A DNA stretch of 64,000 nucleotides from Thozetella sp. PMI_491 (taxonomy: Eukaryota; Ascomycota; Sordariomycetes; Chaetosphaeriales; Chaetosphaeriaceae): positions 181,319 to 245,318 of the forward strand of contig MU270099.1 in the NCBI GenBank assembly GCA_021432635.1. Reading direction: 5' to 3'. This document shows, piece after piece, positions 46,165 to 58,900 of this stretch. A program made the translations under genes and the position numbers. Under the pieces are notes generated by a model. The model did no database searches and was not told the origin of the DNA. It saw nothing but the letters and a program-made list of their open reading frames with translations. Position 1 is the first letter of the stretch, and every line of letters begins with the position of its first letter.

Positions 46165-46340
46165 AGAAAGAGCTGGCACACGTTACAAAGGCGCTAAGAT
46201 TTACTTCCCGTTCAAGTACCTGTTAAGAGAAGACTTGATATATATTCATTGTCTAGACGCAGACATGATAGCATATTGCAGGGAACAATCGCCCTCATAT
46301 ATCAAGACCGTCTTTTTACCGACGGGAAAGTCCAATCCCG

Positions 46341-49300
46341 TTACCAAGCAAACGCCAGCTCACTTTGTATAGAAACAAAACTGCCTTGCCTGTGACAAAT
46401 GACAGTGCCCTGCCGAGTGATATGCAACCATGAAATCGTATGTTCCGTTAGCCAATCCCGCGGGATGAAAAAATGCCGCTTTGCTCGCTCCAACCCCCGA
46501 ACATGCCAGGTGCAGACGCCAAAATCCTTATCAAGAAACACGAGGCGATCATTTCGCAGCACATTGAGCGGTTTATGCATCTTCGATGATACCTCTGGTG
46601 GAAAAATCAATGGTAGTAGAGGTGCTGTGTTCCCCGAACCTTGACCGTGAAGATCGAGAAGCGTGCTATCGAAGACGAAATAGTGTGGTGGAAGTTTCTT
46701 GGTTGGTGTGCAACGTGACACTGTGACAAGGACGTGTCCCTTCGAATAGGTTGCCTCGGCATGTGCCACACGCTCCTCGGTCCCTTCCTCGTGTGCAGGG
46801 TTTGAGCTTTCGCTTAGGAGTGAAGAAGAGATTTGGTCCTTTGATGTGTTCTCCGTATCCTTCATGCTTTGACCGATTGTCGACTTGGCAACTTCTGCGA
46901 GATCTGCCCAGGTATATACCGAGACCGAATTCGGGGAAATAGCCATCAGGTGCTCACTGCTAGCTAGATGATTGATCCACACGCAAGACGATGCTGAAAG
47001 TCCAAACACGCGGGTTTTCACCATGGCAGGCGGAGAAACACGCCAAACTGAGACGGACCGCCCAGTCGAGACGAGGAGCATGCTCGAGTCGGGCGAAAGC
47101 AGCAACTGTTGTATAAACTTCGTCTCGCCGTCGGATCTCAAGCTGGGCTGGATGCTGGCAATGCGCTCGTGTTTCCACTTATCACCGTGCACCTCGAGCT
47201 TTAAGAGTTCGACGGGACCTCGAAGCTCAGCGTAGCAGACGTGCCGCGCATCTTCGCCACAGTGGATGTGGTCGACGCTCATCGTTGTCGGAGTCTGGCC
47301 GACCTGCCTCTTGGCGCCAGTTGCGTAGTCGTACAGTTCGATGCGCCCGTCTTCGTCCCCGATACAAAAGACAGGCCTCTCTGGCACGGCCGATACAACG
47401 GTCAGTGGAACCGGGTTGTCAGCAAACGATTCCGAGACAGAGTTCAACTTATCAACGCTTTCGTCTGGTGCTTGGCTACCTCCGCTGAAGGTCGGATGGT
47501 CGTCGGCGGCAGACAGGCGAATGAGTGCGTTGGGCTCCCACACGTTGGAATAGTCCTCGCGAATGTCATAGAATCGACGCCCGTCTCGGCTGAAACAAAA
47601 GGCGCGGATCGAGTTCTCCGCTGTGAGCTGGTAGATGAGCGCTGAAGACAGGTAATCGTAGAGTTTTATGGTCCCTTGCCGTCCCCAGATTGCATATGTC
47701 GTGCCGTCTGGGCTGCACTGAATGCCAACAGGGGACTGGCCGGGCTCTGGAGGCTTTTCCTGGTAGAAGTTCTCCTCGAGGTTGAGCCGGAAGGTGCTGC
47801 CGTCCTCGAAGATGCCAATGAGCTCCTCGCTGCTCGGATGCCAGGACACAGTCGTGGCAAATGGCATGGCACCGATGCCTTGGCTCAGGCCTGATGAAAG
47901 GCGGCTGACTCGTTTGAGGATTCCCGCCGGTCGAATTGACCAGATCGTCAGGGGGTAGCGCCGGTAGACAGCAGCTATCTTGGTTCCATCTGGACTTATG
48001 ACTAGACTTGTTGGAGAAGTCAGGAAGGTCCCTTCTAGCGACTTATCGTCGTCCAGCAGTCTTGGGTCGATAAGGTTCCAGGTGTCGTCTACGTCGTTGC
48101 GGAGTGAGGCCTCCAAAACCAGACGACGGTTAGATCCCATCAGCAGCTTAGCATGACCGTCGGTGAACTGGAGGCACAAAGCCTTCACATCTGGAGGATT
48201 CGAAATGACCTGGAGTATGTTACCTGTGACTGGGCTCCAGATCTTTGTCGTGGCCGAGCCGTATGTGGCCAACCGATCGGCATTCTCAGTGAAGCACAGC
48301 GCCGAGACAGCCTCGCCATGCTCAAGTAATTGAACCTTGTGGAATGTGACCGCATCCCAAATGCTGATGACACCCGCCGTGCTTACAACCGCTAGATGAC
48401 GGGAAGAGCAGCTGATCAGAGAAGCAGCCTGATTGCCGCCGATCAAAATCCTGGCAAGGCAATCGTCCCAGTCGTCCGGCAGACCCTTGACAACCAACGA
48501 GGACGACGTCTTCGCGAAAATCTGATGTATCGCCGAGCTCTGAGGACAGAATGCTGGTACTATAGAATATATCGAGCTGGGCTCTTGGACCAAGTTGCTG
48601 CCAAATTTTCCGGGAATCTTGAGAAGATCGCGCGACCAAGCCTTCAGCAGTTCGAGATCTTCAAACCGCCGAAGGGCAGGATCGATGCCTGCATCTTCCC
48701 TACTCTTTCGTTCGATAAATACGTTAAGACATCGAGAGGCTTCGATAAGAATCTTTAGCTGGTCCAGGAGTGTCAAAACGTAGATCCAAGTCAACACGGA
48801 TGTGCTAGTAAAGAACTGAATGAGCAAGTCAAGCTGACGGTTGCTATCTCCACGGATCCGAACAGACTCCAGGTGACTTGTCCAGGAGGTCGCCCGGTAT
48901 TCCAAATTCTTGACCGACGCTTCGGTAATGTTTGACTTGAGACTTGCGCTGTTAAATGCAAAAATACACTTCTCAAGCAGGTTGGCGTGGCTTTCGGACG
49001 CCTCCAGGGAGAAGGGCAGAGTCGACGAAGTCGTCAAATACTCGCGGGCGGTCTGGTGGACCAGCCCAATCTGATTCCCTCCTTCTACCACCACAAAGCC
49101 TCCGCACAACCTACTGATTGTGCTAGATATGTCCAGAAGTTTGCCGAACTCTGAGCCTAGTAGAGACGAGAGCTCATCGAGCGTCAATGATCTTCGAGAG
49201 TAGACAGCCCACATTAGAAGCTGCTGGGCTAGCTTTCTGTCAGATATAGACTCCTCCATGCGCCGGAACAACGAGTTCATCCCTGACGGAAGCCCATCCA

Positions 49301-51638
49301 ACTGAAGACGAACATCTTCTTCGGTGTGGCAATCTTTGATCTCCTCGAGGACCAGACGGACCCACAGGAAATTGTCGCTTGCTTGCTTAAGAATTGTATC
49401 CATGATTTGCTCCTTGATCTCGTCATCCCAGCTGAGGTAGCTCAACTCCTGTTCGGTATAGGTTTGGATGTCGGTCAGGTCATGGTCGAGAGAGAGTGCC
49501 GACACAGGCAACCTGGACCCAAGACGGTCGAACGCAGATGACAAGACTGGGTTCCAACGGCTGGTCACAAGGACGTGGATCGGCGTGGCTGAGTGCTGCA
49601 AATCTGACATCGTCTCAAACACTTGCTGGGAGGAACCGCATTCGTCTAACCCATCGATGACCCAGAAGAGTGGCGTATCCAGCTCCATCTTGAACAGGAG
49701 GTTCACGAACAGCTTTTTCCAGGTCGAGCGCCAGTCCGACTCCTTGGGTTTCCAAGATGTCTGAGAGGTGTTTGCCAGGGCTTTTCGGAAAGCAGGAACT
49801 TCCAAGGCAATTTGGAAGGCCAAAGATCGCAAGAGGCTGGAAATAGACCGTTTTGTCTCGTCTCCTGCCCTGAAGAAGAAGTATTGGACACTCAATCCTT
49901 CCTCGCCGAGGAGATTGACTAGGAAGGAGGACAGTACCGACTTGCCACGCGCAGGACGAGCGTGAAGCCAGAGCAGCCGAGAGGCCGGCGGCCCGGAAAC
50001 CCAATCAGCGACTTCGGGGCGTTCAACTACCCAGTCACAGGTGTTTTCTGCTCTGCGAGTCCAGAATAGGTTGAGATCATGGTCCGGCGGGACATTGACG
50101 GAGAGCAGACCAGAAATTTTTTGGATATCACCTGAAGGGTCATCTTCGTCTTCTTGTTCGTCTGCTCTTGTCAGGGTTCCGGGGCGTGCCACGACTCGGA
50201 CAGTAGAGAACATACCAGAGGAGATTGACGAAGAAACCAGAGATTTCAGGGCGCCGAGAACCACCAGATAGTTGGGATCCTGCGGGCTCGTGAATTTACA
50301 CACGTCATGATGATCTGCATTCAACGATCTGGATACCTCACCAGGGTAGCCTAGTTTTGCGGACTCTCCCTGAACAATCATCTACCAAGGAATCAGGATT
50401 AAGACCGGGCAGGAGGATTGTATCAAATGTCTGGACCAATCTTACAGCGGAAGTCAAGCCAGTCTGTGTCTCTAAAGTCTCGTAAAAAGAGAATATTTGA
50501 AGTTTCGACGCAACATGTCGAAATTGCTCATTTGTCGCTCGGAGAAACGGGCCCTGGCTACTGAGTTCGGACACGTACTGCTTGGAGGACGACCCCGGCG
50601 ATATCGCCAAGACCTTGCTCAGAAACTCAGACAGGTCGGAGCCTCGATGTGGGGTGGAGAGGAAAACTACAGCTTTAATGGCGTCGATTATGCTGCTGAA
50701 ACGATCATCTAGCCGACCTTCCAGGTAGGCCTTGGTTGTTGGTTTGATTAGCTGTGGATTCTCGAGAGAAGATGCTGGCAATACGTTTACATACCTTTTT
50801 GAAAACTAGCCCTCCCATTGAATGGGCCACAAAAATAATGGGCACCTAAACGGCCTAGATTAGTTTGCCATGTTCCTTGACAAGGAGAATTTGTCTACGA
50901 CCCACCTGTCCCACACCCAAGTCCCCGCCGTCCAAGTCTCTACCATACAGCATGTCATATAGCAGATTCTTGGCGAAATCCGTTATGCCTAACAAGTTGC
51001 TTTGCGCCGATGACGAAAAGCGTGCATTGTACCCAAAAGTCAAGATCCTCGCCTGTTGAATATCACGGTCGAGTGGCAGCCAACGCTGCGGCCAAAACAG
51101 CTCCAGATCCTTGTGTTTGCACCAGGTCAGCCGACTGGATCCGCCCAGGCCGTGTACGAATACGACATCGGCCGTGTGCGACCCTTCCGGTGCGTAGAGC
51201 AATGTGAGACCGAGGGGGTCAGCGCTCCGGTCTGCCTTGGCCGACTTTGTTCGGAAGGTCGATGAGCCCGCAAGACTTCTTGGAGACTTGAGCGCCGATC
51301 GATATGGAAGACTCCCGAGTCTGCTCGACTGGTAGAAGGTTGTTGCCGGACTCAAGCCCGACATCTCCGCCACATCGCGCGCCTCGGGGTTCTGCGGCGT
51401 AGACGATTCGCTGCCTGGCGCTAGTGTAGACTCGGTCGCATCGCTTCTGCTTCGTTCGGTTCGCGCATCGCTAGGAATTGGCCGATCGGGCAGGCTTGCT
51501 GTAGTAGGGATCGCTGGCTCGCTGCTGTGCCGATTCTTGGGAGGGAAGAGCCGTCGTGAGAACTAAGGCCAGAGCACGGCGCTACGTTAGCGCTCCCGTT
51601 ATATCGGGTTGCGTATAGGGCTAGGGAACGGTTACCAT
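46341..51638 (-). CDS. Hydrolase-NACHT-WD40 NOD-like receptor
   Basis: Six exons are proposed: 51636-51638 (start codon only), 50906-51562, 50795-50845, 50446-50730 and 46341-50381, i.e. five coding blocks after the ATG counted as first (1678 aa). Order: an N-terminal low-complexity linker, an alpha/beta hydrolase (ADVVFVHGLGGSSRLTW; nucleophile in VAHSMGG, Ser about 229; TPHRGSDLSEFL), a linker (SAKLGYPGEVSRSLNADHHD), a NACHT NTPase (Walker A-like ARPARGKS at about 473; Walker B FWVIDGLDECGSS; VLVTSRWNP), then WD40-type beta-propeller repeats from about residue 970 (e.g. HLAVVSTAGVISIWDAVTFH). The intron at 50382-50445 matters: read through, it gives an apparent frameshift. Spliced, SA-MIVQGESAKL matches the family. 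The hydrolase is the predicted effector and the propeller the sensor. The gene appears intact. Confidence 0.88.
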
Positions 51639-52700
51639 GTTTGCCTGCTGAGCTGCCAGGGAACGGCAGGATTGCAGATCGACTCTAACGTCGCGGTTGA
51701 GCTCCTGAACAACGCAGGGCGGATAACCCCGTGGAGTGCGCAGCTTGGCACGCAGGATTACGTGCGGAGTTGTCGAAGTCTCGCGCAACCTCACCTAAAG
51801 CGAGGCTGAATAATAATTATGGCACCCCGCGGTGCCCCACTCCCAGCCACTACATTTTATGAATTGTAAATATCTATTCTCCATCTGGCCATAACTTTTA
51901 ATCATGGCAAGGCCATAGATATCTGATATACTCCGATGATGGCCATTTCTTTAACCTCATCTCTTGTATGCTTTCCTCGCACTCGGCGAACTGCCTCAAG
52001 TGTAGTTAAAACTCAATCAAGCTGCTGTGGAATGGGGGTTCAACCCAGCTGTTTTCAGATCTTCTCTTGGAAAGTAAACAATATTGATGTAACACGAGAC
52101 ACACGCACACGACGCCACGGAGATGCAAAAGACCGGCCTATGATCACTTTCCTGCAATCTATACTGTGCGTGCGTTTTTATATTCCTTCGAGAGTTCTGC
52201 TTCGGACACTATGGCTATCGGCCTCTGTACTGCTATAAAGCCCAATATTGTATAATCGGTCATTACTGTCGCAGCCGCTCTCTCAGCCGTAGAACTATCG
52301 TAGACTTTTTAATCGATAGCTAGCTGCTAGTAAAACACCGCTGTGGAACGTCTGGTACTTTAGACAAGCATGAAGTTTAAGCCGGCCGGCCCGTCCCTTT
52401 CCCCACCTTATTCCCCAGCCTTATTCCGATCACCGCACAGCCAGTTAAAAAGAATAGTGGCGCCGAATACACCTGCATAAGTCCCTTAGTTTAACGCTAT
52501 TCATAAATGAACAATAAATCTGAGCATTTATTGTACAAATCTTTTTTGTTACTACGCTAACTGCTCTTCTTCTACATAGGCTACCACATTCTTTGCATCC
52601 TTTCCATGGCTTGACAAGCCAGCTCTGCCAGTTTACGAATCAGTTAGGCGGCACAACGAACCGGCTCCCTCCTCCAAGATGCAATTTAATCCCAACTTCT
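51639..52700. other. Intergenic upstream of the WD40 NLR
   Basis: About 1 kb. The promoter of the NLR lies at its left end. No gene is seen; open frames are under 100 codons without motifs. Confidence 0.5.
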
Positions 52701-53960
52701 TTATATCCCGTCGCTAATAGTAGTTTTTTTCACTTGGCCATCTGCGATTGCTTTAGACCCTGCATAGTCTATCGGCGTAGCGCCGCTATCGTCTTTAGCA
52801 GTTAGATTAGCGCCGGCATCTGCGAGGCGCTGAAAGCTGCCCAAATCGGCCTGTTGCGCTGCGTAATGCAGCGGAGTCAAGCCAGAGCTGTCCGGCTTAG
52901 AGAGGTCGAGACGCTTGCCGCCGTACCGAAGGAATTTTCGGAGAAAATAGAGGTCCGACATTAGGACTACGTTATGTAGCGCTGTTCTTCCGGGCGCCTC
53001 GGTCACGTTGCAGTCCGCGCCGACATCCGCGAGGAACCAAAACGTCGACAATACTGACGGTTGAGCTGCGTAATGCAACGGAGTCATGCCAGACCTGTCC
53101 CGCTCAGAGCAATCAAAGCGTCCGCGACTGACGGTTAAGAATTTACTCAGGAAGAGAAGGTCCGACGTCATGACCAACTGATTTAGTATGGTCTTGCCAT
53201 CTTTGTCAGTGGCGTTGCAATCGGCACCGGCATGAAGGAGCGTTTTAATCATGTCGATCTCTGGGCGGCATCCGATGGTAGCAAGCTAGAGTGCCGTAAG
53301 ACTCTCGGCCGTTCTACCATCGAGGTCGGCTTCCGCCGCGATGAGATCCGAAACGTCCAAGGAATGCAATATGCGGATAATTATGCAATGCCGTCCTACC
53401 CTCTTCATCTCGAATGTTGATGTCGGCATTACGATCCATGAGGTGCCGCAAGGATGCGTTATGGTCCAGCTCGGCAGCTATATGAAGTATTCCTTCCATC
53501 CAGGTCCGCCCCTAGAGCGATAAGCTTCTCAACCGTCTGATATGTCCTTTCTGGACCGCGAGGTGCAGTGGGATGTTCCCATCAAGACTGCATGCGTTGG
53601 CGTCGGCACCGGAGGAGAGAAGAATTCGAACGGCCGCGGAATTGCCTTCCCTGGCCGCTTCATGAAGAGGCGTATTGCCTTTCAGATCGACATCGGAGAG
53701 ACAGTCTCGGTCCTAAATCAAAGTAGAGAGGTTGCCAAGGGCGTATCCAGGATCCGCGAATGCGTTGTGCAGCGGACGGCGACCCTTCGCATCTGCAATG
53801 TAAAAGTCAGCCCTGTTCCCGGCTAGGAATTGCACGGCCTGGCCGTCACCATCCACCACGGCATAGTGCAAGGCCGAATCTCCTGTCATCCTGTATATTT
53901 ATCTCCACCCCTAGGCGGAGAAGGGCAGTGGCTGCCAGGAACAGGTGTGTCTGGCAAAAG
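52701..53960 (-). pseudogene. Ankyrin-repeat gene relic
   Basis: The minus strand encodes a run of ankyrin repeats interrupted by stops and frameshifts. A left block (52701-53252) is open for 183 codons, with SGMTPLHYAAQPSVLSTFWF and SSGLTPLHYAAQQADLGSF. A second block at 53314-53499 has GRTALHN. A third at about 53540-53900 has SALHYAVVDGDGQAVQFLAG, KGRRPLHNAFADPGY, an in-frame TAG, and [20 protein letters not shown]. Frame changes occur near 53260-53310 and 53500-53530. There is no nucleotide-binding domain, so this is the decayed C-terminal part of an ankyrin protein, plausibly an NLR. It lies about 1 kb upstream of the intact WD40 NLR and on the same strand. Confidence 0.75.
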
Positions 53961-55969
53961 TAGTGGAATGGGTTAGAACCCCCAAACATCGGGCGATAAT
54001 TTCGCAAACTGTCCGGCCCCGTGGCGGACTGTTTTGTAACTACCCTCCCTTGTCACTGGAGCCTGATATAAATCTCGGCAGGCGCAGATGGAAAGCCATG
54101 GCCGTCCATGCTGTCCAGAGATGCCCATCCGTAGCCACAAGATTGGAGACGACCTTGTTCGGTGTTACACCGCCGTTCGAAGCTTTGCCAGTATGATAGA
54201 AGAGATACATTGTTGATGGCGGATATTCATCACATGCGCCGTACATCTCATACATTATCGCGTCTCGATAAGAATATCACTCTCCGCCTTGCCCGGGCTG
54301 GCGTCTTCGCGGTCGGGCTGTATTTCGCGCCCATACCCGGCCTCGGCGCAAGTTCAATGCCTGGTTTCCGTGCTCTACACAGCCTTTCTCCTCAACTCCG
54401 CCATTGGCAATCGCTCGGAGTAATTCTAATCCTCGGAGCCGCGCGCCAGTCTCGAGATTTACGGTTCATCATGAGACTCCCGATTCCGAGATTCCTGGAC
54501 GCATATCCTTCGCTCTATATATTGTTCACACTCCCGTACTAAACGTGGCCGGTTGGCACCTGGTCACGATTATCTGGAAATATGCCGACGATCAAGCGGG
54601 TCTGTAAAACAACACAGGGCTTGTATGTGCATTCTTGTTGATCCTCCTACCTGTGCTTTAGCTTTCGGACGTTTTTTGCATCTTAGTAGACAGGCCGTCT
54701 ATCCGTCTAGCGAGATGGATTGATAGTTATTTCAACCTCTTATAAACAAATCAACGCATTCGTACAAGATGTCACGTTCATGGCTCACTGATATGATGGG
54801 AAGCATGCAGATGATCATGGCTGAGAAATTGTCCAGGTATCAGCTTCCTCCTGTGGAACAGCTGGCTGGCGCAGTCTAGTGCTCTGGCATGAAGCCGCAA
54901 TGATAATTCTCGCTACAAAATCCAATATAGAAAGTGATAACATCGGCACAAGTTTGAGCTTCAGAAAGATGTAACTGGAAGCAAAGAACAGTCAAAGAGA
55001 ACACGACTGCTTCCCCTAGCTTCTCCTAGACGGGATATTATATTTAAGGAGGCATATTTACCCCACCTAAAATCAAGGTCGATAGGTTTGTTGAAAATCG
55101 TAGGCCTTAGTCAGTTAAAAACAACGGATGATTCTGCGAGACATAGTCTTTTGTGGAATGATCACCAAGGGAATCATGGCGCGCGAGGGCTATGCTACAT
55201 ATGCAGTGGTACTGGACAAGGCAGGTAGAAACTACGCAGCGCCGCAATACTGCGTGTGCATCCACCTGCGGACTAAAACTATACAGGGTCTTACGCTCCT
55301 CAAGGCCAAGCAGGATGTGACGAAGGGGCGTTTGACAGTTTCATCCATTTCAGTGCGCTGCTAGAAGGAACGTCCCAAAGAAATCGCACCTCCTTTCAGA
55401 TGCTTTGCAACGATGGCCTGCAGCTGGGCTTCTGCATGGACTTCTGGTTTTTGCCCGTCGCCTAGCCTCTCCAGGCGAAGTATATCTGCGAAACAGGGAG
55501 TCGCTCCATTACGACCAACCACGTCAGGGCCATAGATTTCATTATTCATCACGATGATTTCGAACGTCCATATCCCAGGTTGGGCACACAAAGACGAAAA
55601 AGTCCAAGCCAAAGCTCAAGCTGCCGTTCCCCCCATTCGTAATTACCTCAATTTTGTTTCCTTCAATTCTGCTCCCTGCCCAAAATGTAGGTCGCCTTCT
55701 AGGAATCGCATCCTTGAGAGGCACATAGATGTAGATTTGCAATGTACGTCACGGAAACGGCTACACATGCTATGCAGGATTCTAGCTGACAGGCAGTGCA
55801 ACCTGATGCAATATACTCGTGAGTTTCACAAGGGTCACCTACCCCGCCCCTACAGCCTTGTCAACAAAACGCGGAGGTTTGGAGATAAATAGCCTCTCGC
55901 TTCCCACTTAGTTGCAGACGGGCGGCAGCATTGGAAAGAATCCTGCTTCCGCTATATCAATTCAGCAGA
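53961..55969. other. About 2 kb without a supported gene
   Basis: Open frames at 54162 (plus, 126 codons), 55128 (plus, 78), 55361-55742 (minus) and 55554 (plus) have no family motif that I recognise. The two minus frames overlapping at 55542-55612 could be remnants of one small gene (e.g. WTFEIIVMNNEIYGPDVVG), but I cannot support a model. The last 100 bases are the leader of the DUF3433 gene. Confidence 0.4.
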
Positions 55970-58900
55970 ATGGATATCAGTATTAGTACCAACGGCCATG
56001 AGCTCAGTGCTCAAACATCCATTCCTACGCTTCCAACATCAGCCCCGCCTGCTGACGAGACGATCAACACTGCTGATCGTCGAAGTAGTCTGAGCCGAGA
56101 AATGGCAGAAGAACTCGACAGGGCTCATGGAAGCGAGACGTCAGGCATCGCGAAATCTGAGTCCTGGGATCCATCTTCGCTTTCCTTGCCATTCCTCATC
56201 GCCCTCTCCGTCCTCTTGACGTCTCTTGCAATAGCCACGATAGTCATACTACGCATCTCGAACCAATCTCGTGGCTTTCCAATCTTGACCAACGTCTCGT
56301 ATTCATGGACCTACGGACCAACGGCCATCATGGTACTCATCATTGGCATGTGGGATCAGGTAGACTACTGGAGCAAGGCGCTTCAGCCCTGGAGAGAGCT
56401 TAAGAATGGCCCTAAACAGGCAGACAGGACTGTCCTCCTCGACTACATCTCGCCCCCGCTCCCGGTTAATCTCTGGAAAGCGCTACGGCGGCGGCACGGG
56501 ACATTGGCTGTCGTTATTACAAACGGACTGCTTCTAAATGTCATTACAATCGCTTCTACTGGTCTACTGGAACCAGAGCAGACGCAGATGACGTTTCAAA
56601 ACATCACGCTAGCAACGTTAACTGAGTTCTCTGCCGCACATTACCCTTGGGTGCTAGACGGCGCGTTTGAGACAAGCATAAACTACGAGGAGTATGCCCT
56701 GCTAACTGAAAATTTGCCAATGCCAAATTGTACGCAAGCTAGCTTCGCCTATCAGTGTTTTGAAATTCCCAGCAACAGCACAATCAACGCCACCGATGGG
56801 GTCCTGAAAGCTACTGTTGATGCTTTCAAGCCGCAGGCCGAGTGCCAAGGCGTCAACATTACAATCACAGGTGCCGCCAATGAGCCGCTAGATAACGCAA
56901 CTGCCTTGTTGTATTTAAACATGAGCGCCTCGTCGGATCTCTGCCTGTCCTCCTTCGAAACCCCGTTTTTGATAGAGCATCACTTAATCCACGAGCGACC
57001 TCCCGATCTCGGGCCGCGACAAATATATGGCCAGCTCTCGAGCCTTAACTGCTCAGAGCAAGGCAGCTGGTTTGAACTTGGGCTGGTCTTCTTCTTTGAT
57101 GTTTACTATAATCAGTCGTCACGGCCAAGAGCGGTCGTCCGGGTTTACGAGGAGTCAGTCGACTCCGGAGTCTGGGGTCTGCAGGTTATGCCAGCTGCCG
57201 CCGTCGTTTGCAACATCAGTTACTCCATCATAGATGCGCAAGTTACGTACGATCTAGCGCAGCTAGATGCAGCACCGACCGTCGAGATCGACAACCAGGC
57301 GGATGGCAACCGATCAAGACGCACTGTCGAGGATTTTGACGGCGAATCGTTTGCAGAACGTCTTCTCTGGGATGTCGGGATGGCGGCGAATATAGCTGGT
57401 AACTATCTGTCGGATGGACGGTCCTTGGAATATCCCACGGCTTTGGGTAAAATGATGAAAATCGTGACTAACGCGTCCTACGAGACGTTTCTTACCAACA
57501 TCACCGAGATGGCCGCTGCAGCTTCCACAATTTTAGAGTATGTGGGTGTTCGGGTGGCAACCACCTTTGCCGTCGTTAACGCATCTGCTCCACTGCAAGG
57601 CGAAATCCAGACCGTCTCCCAACGGCTACGTGTCTCACCTATTGCTGCTGGTCTGATGATCGGCGGCTTCTTCCTGGCAGCTACCTGTGCTTTTTGGGTT
57701 GCTTTCAGGCGTCCACGACGTGTCGTGCCGTACAACATTGGATCTATCGAGGGGTTGGCCAGGGTTATGCTTGCAAGCCCTGCTTTTCAAGATGTGCTGG
57801 CAGGCTGCGCACACATGCCGATTAAATCAAGCGAAAAGGCCCTACAGCCTTATGAATTCCAAAGTGTGCCTTTTGGAGCTGGCTCTCTGCAAATCTTTTC
57901 ACGTCAGAGGTCCTCAAAGGAGACAACTCAGCAAACAGAAACCGATCGGACCCAAGCACCCATGGTTTATTGGCGACCGCTGCCTCTGCGTCCTATTGTT
58001 TTCACTATAATATCAGCCTTGCCCTTGGCTATTATTGTAACCCTTGAGGTCCTTCAACACCTCTCTAGCCGGAGCGATGGCATCATTGCCATCAGCAACC
58101 CCAATGCACTACTTACAACTTTGGGCGTGCGACTCGTACCTGCTACGGTGATGATGTCGGTAGCTCTCCTCTTTGGCGCGCTCAAGTTCAATCTCTGCCT
58201 ATTAGCACCATTTCAAAGGCTGAAAAGGGGAAATGCAAAGTTCAGCGACAGCTTACGGACCTCTCTTGTCAGCAAACCTGCCCCGTATGCGTTCGGCTAT
58301 GCCATACAGCAGCGACACTGGGCGGCTGCTCTTGCTCTCCTCGGGGCCTTCCTGGGTAACTTCCTTACCATCCTTGTATCTGGTCTTTACACGGTCGAGA
58401 ATTCTGCTGGCCCCGCTGTCGCTTCCCTTCAGCTGATGGACCAATTCAACACGGCGTGGTCGGATAGCGCCCTCGACGACGGCGGTGCGGCAGTTCTCCT
58501 CAGTGGGTTTCAGGGTCTCAACCTCTCTCTTCCAGCATGGACAGATTCAGAATTGGTTTTCCCGAAGCTCCAACTGTCCAACTCAGACATGAAGCTCATC
58601 AATGATACAAAGGAGCCAGCCATTACAGTCCTTGTACCGGCTATGCGTGCAGACCTGAACTGCAGCATTATACCCGAGAGCGACCAAACGGTATTTGTCG
58701 ACCCGCTCAATCCCGACGACTTGACGTTGAACGGCTCGGCGCCGATAAACAACGAGTGTTCCACCAGCGCAAGCTCTATTCAGTGGTCTAGCAATTACGG
58801 CATTGTTGCAGATGATCCCTTGACTTGGCTAGGACAGCTCTGGGACCTGCACGTAGGCCTTGGTCTAGGCAACCAGCTCAGCTCGGGAGAGTCACAACCG

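Noticed and set aside
50338-50450. Apparent one-base frameshift in the WD40 NLR near 50383
   Set aside because: A 64-nt intron with GTAAGA donor and GTAG acceptor gives a perfect in-frame join (SA-MIVQGESAKL) that matches the family, so no lesion is needed.
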